Part shown: positions 1-6,459 of the stretch, one piece after another | Layout of the letters: each line of letters starts with the position of its first letter | Position numbering within the stretch: the stretch's first letter is position 1 | Assembly (NCBI GenBank): GCA_913061385.1 | Contig: CAJXTM010000232.1 | Location: 1-6,459, forward strand | DNA length: 6,459 bases | Source: an uncultured Rhodopirellula sp. | Lineage (GTDB): Bacteria > Planctomycetota > Planctomycetia > Pirellulales > Pirellulaceae | Direction of reading: 5' to 3' | Notes under the pieces: generated by a model | Told to the model about the DNA's origin: nothing | What the model saw: the letters and a program-made list of their open reading frames with translations, nothing else | Database searches by the model: none | Translations under genes and position numbers: made by a program

Positions 1-48
1 TCTACACGTAAGGAGTCGTCGGCAGCGTCAGATGTGTATAAGAGACAG
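1..48 (+). other. Nextera (Tn5) sequencing adapter, left end; not genomic
   Basis: Positions 1-7 (TCTACAC) match the tail of the Illumina P5 primer. Positions 8-15 (GTAAGGAG) match a Nextera i5 index, which I recognise as N/S505. Positions 16-29 (TCGTCGGCAGCGTC) are the Nextera read-1 overhang. Positions 30-48 (AGATGTGTATAAGAGACAG) are the 19-bp Tn5 mosaic end. The order is exactly that of a tagmentation adapter, so genomic sequence begins at 49. This should be trimmed and not read as a transposon end. Confidence 0.98.
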
Positions 49-229
49 ACTAAACCCTGATACTTCGGTGCAAACCTCAGTTCCAAGCACCCATGTACTC
101 CACAACATCAATATCGACCCCATCCTACTCTTCTGATCGACCATCAGCACACATGAGTTCCCACCCCAAGGCCATCTAATGCTCATCCTGAAATGCAACG
201 GCGATGTTTTTCCTCGATTGGGTACATCG

Positions 230-288
230 AGCTATTCTGAGGCTTCCATCTTCGCAGAGGACGCTTTCGTCATGATTACAGAATAGCT
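230..288. repeat. 10-bp perfect inverted repeat with 39-nt spacer
   Basis: AGCTATTCTG at 230-239 is the exact reverse complement of CAGAATAGCT at 279-288. A third partial copy, TATTCTGA, repeats at 233-240 and 297-304. In RNA this could form a long-loop stem. In DNA it could be a pair of protein-binding half sites upstream of the propeller gene. Its role is unknown. Confidence 0.6.
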
Positions 289-321
289 TCTACAGTTATT
301 CTGATGGTAAAAGCAGTCGCT

Positions 322-374
322 AATTTTGGCGAACCACAATTTAATTTTGGCGAACCACAATTTTGGCAGACCAC
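322..374 (+). repeat. Three direct copies of a 16-bp repeat AATTTTGGCGAACCAC
   Basis: Copies lie at 322-337, 343-358 and 359-374. The first two are identical, and their identity extends to a 21-bp unit (321-341 and 342-362). The third reads AATTTTGGCAGACCAC, differing at two adjacent bases, and starts 16 bases after the second instead of 21. Each unit contains a small dyad (TGG, four bases, CCA). The cluster ends at the stem of the hairpin at 368-385 and lies about 85 bases before the chosen start of the propeller gene. It may be a set of regulator sites or a fragment of a dispersed genomic repeat; the sequence alone does not decide. Confidence 0.85.
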
Positions 375-385
375 GTAAGTGGTCT
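368..385 (+). other. Perfect 7-bp hairpin with GTAA (GNRA-type) tetraloop
   Basis: AGACCAC at 368-374 pairs with GTGGTCT at 379-385 around the loop GTAA at 375-378. In + strand RNA this is a GNRA-class tetraloop on a seven-pair stem. The left arm is the end of the third 16-bp repeat. It sits in the presumed 5' leader of the propeller gene. There is no U-tract, so it is not a classical intrinsic terminator. It also covers the in-frame GTG at 379, which argues against that codon as the start. Confidence 0.6.
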
Positions 386-459
386 ATGATGTTCACAGGG
401 ATTCAACTCAACCCAAGACCAACGATGCGACACTCAACCCTAGCCAACGATTCTTCAAC

Positions 460-1668
460 ATGAAAATGATTCGTCTTATCTGTTTGGCCACAATACTCGT
501 TGGCCACACCCATACCCACGTTGAAATGGTTTGCGCGGAAACATGGAAACGCCACACCATCGACTCCAGTGATCGCGACGCGGGAAAACGTGGTGCTGAC
601 GGAGTCCGCTTAGCGGATGTGAACGGCGATGGCCACGTTGACATCACGACTGGTTGGGAAGAAGGCGGCGCGGTTGTGATTTACCTCAACCCGGGGCCAT
701 CTCTTGCGACGGGCCGCTGGCCCTCTGTGACCGTTGGCTCGGTCAAAGGCGTTGAGGACGCTGTATTTGCTGATTTGGATCAAGACGGACGCATGGATGT
801 CGTTTCATGTGCGGAAGGGAAAATCAACAACGTATTCGTCCATTGGGCACCAAAATTCAAAACGAAATACGTCACAGCAAACTCTTGGACAACCGATAAA
901 TTTCCTGCCTCAGCAAATCGCCGCTGGATGTTTGCAATGCCAATGGATGTGAACCACGATGGCCGACCCGACCTCGTCGTCGGCTCAAAAAACAAGAATG
1001 CAATCATCGGCTGGTTGGAAAATCCGGAGAACCCTCGTGATACAACCGCGTGGAAACTGCATACGTTGGCACCGACCCACTGGATCATGTCCATCCAAGC
1101 TGTCGACTTGGACGGTGATGATCAGCAGGACATTTTGTATTCGGATCGCTACAGTGACCAATCAGGAATTTACTGGCTAAAGAATCCTGGAAAATCCGGC
1201 ACTTCATGGACCCGCCAACTTGTCGGTGGGCTGGGAAAACAGGTCATGTTTTTATCGGTCGGCAAACTGCTCGAGAATCAGGGCCCAACCGTTGTCTGCG
1301 CAACTCTGGATGGTAAACTCGTTCAGTCCATTTTGAACAAAGATGGTGACTGGACTGAAACTGACTTGCCACTACCCTTTGGATTGAAAGCTGGCAAAGG
1401 TGTCGCCATTGCTGATGTCAATCTTGACGGGCGACCCGACCTAGTGACAACAGCCGAGGCGCAGCGTGAAGCCGACGAAATGGTTGCCGTCGCATGGAAA
1501 GAAAATTTGCCTGACGGTTGGATCGACCACGCCATCAGCGACCAGCGAGGTCGAAAATTTGACCGACTGGAAATGATAGATCTGGATGGTGATGGTGATT
1601 TGGACCTGCTCACCTGCGAAGAAGTTCATGACCTAGGTGTGTTCTGGTATGAAAATCCAACACGCTAA
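460..1668 (+). CDS. Secreted VCBS/FG-GAP beta-propeller protein
   Basis: The product is a 402-residue exported protein with no recognisable catalytic domain. VCBS/FG-GAP propellers generally act in binding or adhesion outside the cytoplasm. Residues 1-26 form a Sec-type signal: a basic start (MKMIR), a hydrophobic core, an odd His-rich stretch (HTHTH) and probable cleavage after VCA. Six calcium-loop motifs of the form DxNxDGxxDxV start at residues 53, 105, 163, 216, 319 and 374. Spacing is 52-58 residues except for a 103-residue gap, which hides a seventh degenerate blade near residue 266. Three blades end in an aromatic-rich W/Y..NP motif (GWLENP, YWLKNP, FWYENP), with a related IYLNP in the first. 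The ATG at 460 was chosen because it puts the signal at the N-terminus; the frame stays open back to a GTG at 379. I see no clear Shine-Dalgarno sequence. It is transcribed towards the DUF1552/DUF1592 operon. The family is sure; the ligand is unknown. Confidence 0.9.
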   Translation: MKMIRLICLATILVGHTHTHVEMVCAETWKRHTIDSSDRDAGKRGADGVRLADVNGDGHVDITTGWEEGGAVVIYLNPGPSLATGRWPSVTVGSVKGVEDAVFADLDQDGRMDVVSCAEGKINNVFVHWAPKFKTKYVTANSWTTDKFPASANRRWMFAMPMDVNHDGRPDLVVGSKNKNAIIGWLENPENPRDTTAWKLHTLAPTHWIMSIQAVDLDGDDQQDILYSDRYSDQSGIYWLKNPGKSGTSWTRQLVGGLGKQVMFLSVGKLLENQGPTVVCATLDGKLVQSILNKDGDWTETDLPLPFGLKAGKGVAIADVNLDGRPDLVTTAEAQREADEMVAVAWKENLPDGWIDHAISDQRGRKFDRLEMIDLDGDGDLDLLTCEEVHDLGVFWYENPTR

Positions 1669-1937
1669 AACGATTGGAAAATACGGTCAGCGTGTCGCAG
1701 GCGAAACGCTAGAATCAATGCGTGGAAGCTCACGGCACCGTACGCTGTGACAAAGACGTACACGACTGAGATTGGCAACAAAGCCGACATCGGCAACGAG
1801 GGCTAGACCGGAAACACCTCTCGGATTTGCCTCGCAACGCAGCGACTTTGCAGAATCTGCCATGAGCCACCTGCCATACTCAAAGCGAACGTACCGACGC
1901 TGTACCAAGTCCCAAGCCATGCCGAGAACGGCCCACA
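1669..1937. other. Gap between convergent genes, no convincing gene
   Basis: The stretch separates the end of the propeller gene from the end of the small - strand membrane protein gene. It is free of stops in one frame on the - strand, and largely so in one + strand frame from 1772. Neither translation has a signal, a domain or a ribosome site that I recognise. A near-palindrome lies at its left edge. It might be a dispersed non-coding repeat or a decayed gene. Confidence 0.45.
1689..1710. repeat. Near-perfect 10-bp-arm palindrome after the propeller gene
   Basis: AGCGTGTCGC at 1689-1698 pairs with GCGAAACGCT at 1701-1710. One mismatch (1694/1705) is the only break, and two bases lie at the centre. 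It begins 20 bases after the propeller stop codon, where a terminator for that gene would be expected. No T-run follows on either strand, so a standard intrinsic terminator is not supported. A protein-binding dyad or a repeat end is equally possible. Confidence 0.55.
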
Positions 1938-2123
1938 TCAATCCCGCGGTTGCATCAAGCGACTCAAACTGTACGCACCGCACATCAGGATCATGCCAAC
2001 CGCGAGCGAGAACTGCCCTGCAAACTCTCTGCCATGATTGAATACTCGTAATCCTCCCGCCGCCGCGGCAATGAAGCCGACTAATCCAGCGAGACGAATT
2101 GTCCAGAGAAACAGCTTTCTCAT
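1938..2123 (-). CDS. Small two-span membrane protein, unknown function
   Basis: This is a 61-residue hydrophobic protein. It opens with a basic MRK start and a probable membrane helix at about residues 4-25 (LAGLVGFIAA core). A short charged loop (NHGREF) follows, then a second helix at about 36-52 (LAVGMILMCGA core) and a polar tail ending QPRD. A purine-rich GGTGGAAAG at 2140-2132 lies 8 bases before the ATG and makes a plausible ribosome site, which favours this frame over the overlapping longer one. It is in the same orientation as the DUF1552/DUF1592 operon and 236 bases downstream, so read-through is possible but not shown. I do not recognise the family. The hydropathy pattern and ribosome site are the only support. 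Confidence 0.5.
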   Translation of the reverse strand: MRKLFLWTIRLAGLVGFIAAAAGGLRVFNHGREFAGQFSLAVGMILMCGAYSLSRLMQPRD

Positions 2124-2131
2124 TATTTTTT

Positions 2132-2140
2132 CTTTCCACC
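2132..2140 (-). promoter_or_regulatory. Probable ribosome binding site of the small membrane protein
   Basis: Read on the - strand this is GGTGGAAAG, followed by an A-rich spacer of 8 bases and the ATG at 2123. It is the most Shine-Dalgarno-like leader in the window and is the main reason for calling the 61-residue frame as a gene. Confidence 0.45.
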
Positions 2141-2245
2141 AATCTCGGCGTTCACCTGATTACACACACCCAGATGTTAGGTGATCCAAGCGAAGTACGG
2201 GAGGCATGGGCTGAAGTAACCGCGATGCCACCTGAAGCACCACTG

Positions 2246-2263
2246 AGACGAAATGATTCGTCT
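2246..2263. other. 7-bp perfect hairpin in the gap after the DUF1592 gene
   Basis: AGACGAA at 2246-2252 pairs with TTCGTCT at 2257-2263 around the loop ATGA. It lies about 100 bases past the stop of the DUF1592-type gene and about 120 bases before the small membrane protein gene, read on the - strand. No T-tract follows, so it is at best a weak or factor-assisted terminator, or an RNA processing element. Confidence 0.4.
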
Positions 2264-2359
2264 GAAACCGGGGGGTATAGTCTTCAGGGCTGAATCGACT
2301 CACCGAGGAATCGCATCAAACGAGCACTAGCCCGTGAAATCACGCTCCTTCGCCATATT

Positions 2360-4851
2360 TCAATCGTTGTATTGATCCACACGGGTGCGATAGAGAAACG
2401 CATCCGATGTCAATAATGAAACAACCAAAGCCTTCATGCTGCCGCCACTATCGCGGTAGGCACGGTGTGCTTCCTGCAATACGGGAGCATCATTGAGATT
2501 TTCATTTCGCCCCATCCAAAAACGAAAAGCGTGGCGAACAAACACCTGCTCAACGCGTTCACTCGAGGCAAGTTTTTCGATCAATTCAATCGCGTTTGCG
2601 ACTTCCCCGTCGAGCGATGGATCTCCAGAATCAATGATCTCACCTGTCGTATCAACTGGCTGATCCAGTTCGGTCGTCCGATACAACCCGGCATGATTGT
2701 ACATTTCAAACGGAAGTCCCAATGGATCCATTTTTTTGTGGCAGGTCCAACAGTACGTTTCTCTGGTCACGTGCATCCGTTCACGCAAGGTCTTCCCGGG
2801 CTCATCAGGCAGCATGGCATCCACGGTAATGGGAACATCTGGAATCCCGCCGCCGAGTAATCGCTCTCGAATCCATCGACCACGACGAATAGCATGATTA
2901 TCCATGGCATCGGAATGAGAAACGAGCCAAGTTGGATAAGTGAGGATTCCACTACGTTGATCTTTGGGTGCCTCAGCCAAGGTTCGATCAGGTTTCATTG
3001 ATCCCGCTCCGAAGCTTCGACGACTTACGCGAGCATAGATTTTTTGTCCGTTGAGCGTTGCTTCGTTCACTTTGTGATTAACGTTGGAGCGTCTCTTCTT
3101 TGGAGGCTTGGGTGGCTTCTTTCCTGGATTGGCCTTCAACCACGCTTCTTTTTCCGCAGCCTGCTTGACTGCTAATTCAGCGGCCTCTTTTTTAGCTCTC
3201 GCCGTCGAATCTTTCTCCTCTTCTCTGGTGCGCCGCTGACCAAAATAAATGTTATCACCCCGACTGGCAACCAATTTACTTGTTGTCAGCAACTGTTTGA
3301 GCACCTCGTTGTCTTCATCAAGAATTAGCTCAATCAAACGGTCGGTGCTAGCTGTCCCATCAAACATAGCGCGGTAATGAGATGTACCAGCAGACGCCCC
3401 CGTTTCACCCAGAGCCTTGGTGTCTTTGCAAATGTAACCAGCCAGGTCGTAATCAAAATAGTCCCGAAAGAACCGAAGCACGCGTGGTTTGCGAATACGA
3501 TCATCTGACAACATCCGCTCAACTTCACGCTTCACATCTGCTTTGGTTCGCATACGTCCATCAACGATGGCCTGACGCAGTTGTTCATCCGGCTGCAGGT
3601 ATCGAAGTGCATGATTCACCGCCAACCCCAACTCCCAGTCCCGCAGCATGACACGACCATCACGATCTGCCTTACCGTTTGAAACCAACTCAGGTCGGAA
3701 CAACGCATCGCGATCCAAAAAGATTGACGATAGCCCTAGTACCAGGCCCTCTTCTTGCCCAAGTTTTTCCACTGTCTGTTTGACAATGGAGAAATACTCA
3801 TTTTCCTCCTGCTTGAGCGGTGGTCGAAAACACAGCGCCTCAAACAGAAAGCGAATGGCTTCTCGGACACCCTCATCAGACGTTTCGTTTGCTTCAAACA
3901 GCGTGCTTACCGGTGTCAGGGGGCGCATTACTTTCGTGCTGTAAACAATACTGGTCGGTAGCCCACGAAGATCGCCTTCCATTTTGTCTTCGATCGACTT
4001 GGGATCGTCAGTTATCTGATAGGGTTTGGCAATGCTCAGCGGGCCTCTTGCCATGTATCGAATGATGTCGCCAGCGACACCGAACACCTGAGTGGCCTCG
4101 GCACTGTTTACAGTCGAGAAATCTGGGTAATTCTCTAAGCCATGCGCCCTTGCTGAGGACAAAATAGCCGGCGTGCTTTTCACCGCGGTAGCGTAAGCAA
4201 CGGTTCCGCCCTGCCACTTAATAATACGATCCGTACCGAAATAGATTTTCAGTTCGCCACCGTGATTCGTCGGAACGAAATCTCCTTGGGTTCGCAACCC
4301 AGGCTTCTCAGGATCAAAATCCGGCTCTTTGTTGATCAACGCATTCAAACGCGTCATATGTTCCTGTGGTGTCACTCGCCAGAGTCGTGCGGGAGACGAA
4401 GTCGGCATCAGCTCGATCCCTGCCGGCAGGGATTCAAACAGCAAATCATGATCGACAAAGTTACCTTTGTCGGGGTCGAGATTTACTTGAAACCCGCCCT
4501 TATCACGCATCACCCGTTTGAGTTCACCGACAATCCAGTCCGAGAACTGCAACCGCTCAACAACGCCCACATCTGCAGCATCTTTGGGTGGCATCTCTTT
4601 CAACGTGACCTGAGCCCATACACTCGTCCACACCGCAGCATTGACTTCATCCACGGGACCCAAGTCTGCGAGCGATAGATTCCCTTCGGGATCTGTCTCA
4701 CCATGACAATCTATACAGTGCGTTCCAAGAAATGTCTTTGCAAAACTCTTGTAGTTTTCATTGACCTTCTTTCCAGGCGTGTAAGTATCACCATGCGTTA
4801 CTGAGGCTCCCCCCCAAGACAGCACGAACACCAACACAACGTTTAGTTTGC

Positions 4852-4855
<4 letters not shown>
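2360..4855 (-). CDS. Exported di-haem cytochrome-like DUF1592-family protein
   Basis: This 831-residue protein has the order typical of planctomycete DUF1592 proteins. Residues 1-22 are a Sec signal ([10 protein letters not shown] start). A cytochrome-like segment carries CIDCH at 47-51 and a possible distal ligand Met88 in KEMPP. A DUF1587-like stretch begins near 160 ([14 protein letters not shown]), a DUF1595-like one spans about 335-390, and DUF1592 about 404-477. A Lys/Glu/Ala-rich insert ending in a Pro-Lys run ([12 protein letters not shown]) fills 541-590. DUF1588 lies at about 634-720 with a second haem motif, CWTCH at 702-706, followed by KKMDPLG. DUF1585 lies at about 752-825, ending SDAFLYRTR. 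The known family members are secreted and presumed to bind haem c; their substrate is not established. The start overlaps the DUF1552 stop by ATGA. A redox or electron-transfer role at the cell surface is my inference. The gene appears complete and intact. Confidence 0.92.
3086..3235 (-). other. Lys/Glu/Ala-rich insert within the DUF1592-family protein
   Basis: Codons 541-590 encode a highly charged stretch. It starts [10 protein letters not shown], runs through alternating K, E and A with coiled-coil or single-helix character, and ends in a basic proline-rich segment ([12 protein letters not shown]). It lies between the DUF1592 and DUF1588 parts and separates the two haem-carrying halves. 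It is probably a solvent-exposed linker, and its length is likely to vary between relatives. Confidence 0.7.
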
Positions 4856-6186
<1,331 letters not shown>

Positions 6187-6411
6187 GATCAATCTCGTAG
6201 CAAGATGGACGTTTCGATTTCAAGTGGCAAAATGCCTCACAGGAAATCGGGAAAGGTAAATAGATAGCTGCAAGTGACAAACAACCCAGAACCGAATCGG
6301 GCTGCGCACTTCTGAGCGACCTTCGATGCAAATCAAAGCGGATTGGTGGGACACGCTTCTCTGTTTAGATGCTTGAAGCACACCCATTATTCTAATCTCG
6401 CAGCAATTTCC
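6187..6411 (-). other. Leader of the DUF1552/DUF1592 operon
   Basis: These 225 bases lie between the DUF1552 start and the end of the genomic insert and should contain the operon promoter. Candidate -35/-10 pairs on the - strand are poor and I do not call one. The only site I support is the weak Shine-Dalgarno-like GAGA at 6196-6193. No complete gene or RNA is visible. Anything further upstream is cut off by the adapter. Confidence 0.5.
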
Positions 6412-6459
6412 CTGTCTCTTATACACATCTGACGCTGCCGACGACTCCTTACGTGTAGA
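6412..6459 (-). other. Nextera (Tn5) sequencing adapter, right end; not genomic
   Basis: This is the exact reverse complement of positions 1-48: mosaic end at 6412-6430, read-1 overhang at 6431-6444, index complement CTCCTTAC at 6445-6452, and P5 tail at 6453-6459. Both ends therefore carry the same i5-side adapter and index. A fragment flanked this way mimics a 48-bp terminal inverted repeat but is a library artefact. Genomic sequence ends at 6411. Confidence 0.98.

Larger units (their letters stand above)
49..459. other. Non-coding leader upstream of the propeller gene
   Basis: No open reading frame of credible length is visible on either strand between the adapter and the propeller start. 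I see no tRNA-like or other RNA gene. The stretch from 49 to about 225 has nothing I can name. The right half holds a 10-bp inverted repeat, a cluster of three 16-bp repeats and a short perfect hairpin, each listed separately. I could not pick a convincing -35/-10 promoter pair. Confidence 0.6.

Noticed and set aside
322..374. CRISPR array
   Set aside because: The copies are 16-21 bp with spacers of 0-5 bases, and no cas gene is present. Spacing and unit length do not fit a CRISPR array.
379..459. Extended N-terminus of the propeller protein from the GTG at 379
   Set aside because: It would place 27 polar residues before a clear signal peptide, and the GTG lies inside the arm of a perfect hairpin. 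The ATG at 460 is preferred.
1687..2142. A 151-residue - strand frame
   Set aside because: It overlaps the better-supported 61-residue membrane frame, lacks a signal or domain, and reads as Arg/Ser/Cys-rich sequence typical of a shadow frame.
6187..6192. TTG start at 6192 for the DUF1552 protein
   Set aside because: It adds only two residues. The ATG at 6186 is a stronger start codon and has a suitably spaced GAGA upstream. TTG is not excluded.
6187..6411. Sigma-70-type promoter for the operon
   Set aside because: Candidate pairs such as TTGTTT with a poor -10 about 16 bases later match the consensus too weakly to call.
6220..6426. A 68-residue - strand frame starting with YKRQ-type residues
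   Set aside because: Its first codons are translated from the Tn5 mosaic end of the adapter (the familiar VYKRQ contamination peptide), and the rest has no coding character. It is an artefact.

Overview
The window looks like one complete tagmentation fragment from a planctomycete, probably a marine Pirellulaceae-type bacterium. The first 48 and last 48 bases are the same Nextera/Tn5 sequencing adapter in inverted orientation, so they are library sequence. Genomic DNA runs only from 49 to 6411. The planctomycete assignment rests on gene content: a cytochrome-like DUF1587/1595/1592/1588/1585 protein beside a Tat-exported DUF1552 protein, plus an exported VCBS/FG-GAP propeller. These families are greatly expanded in Planctomycetes. 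The assignment is inferred from protein architecture and was not checked by a search.

Layout. 49-459 is a non-coding leader with a 10-bp inverted repeat (230-288), three copies of a 16-bp repeat (322-374) and a 7-bp hairpin with a GTAA loop (368-385). On the + strand, 460-1668 encodes a secreted calcium-loop beta-propeller. 1669-1937 has no convincing gene but holds a near-palindrome just after the propeller stop. On the - strand, 2123-1938 encodes a small protein with two predicted membrane segments. 2124-2359 is a gap with a 7-bp hairpin. The main unit is also on the - strand: the DUF1552 gene (6186-4852) followed by the DUF1592-type gene (4855-2360), overlapping by ATGA. 6187-6411 is the leader of this operon.

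How the parts may work together. The two operon proteins are almost certainly co-translated and both exported. The DUF1552 protein carries a twin-arginine signal, so it would cross already folded. The DUF1592 protein carries a Sec signal and two CxxCH haem-binding motifs, which are normally filled outside the cytoplasm. The convergent propeller protein also has a Sec signal. A cell-surface or periplasmic role for all three is a reasonable inference, but the substrate and reaction are unknown. This pairing of families is known in planctomycetes, though it has no assigned function. I see no defence system, CRISPR array, tRNA, rRNA or transposase.
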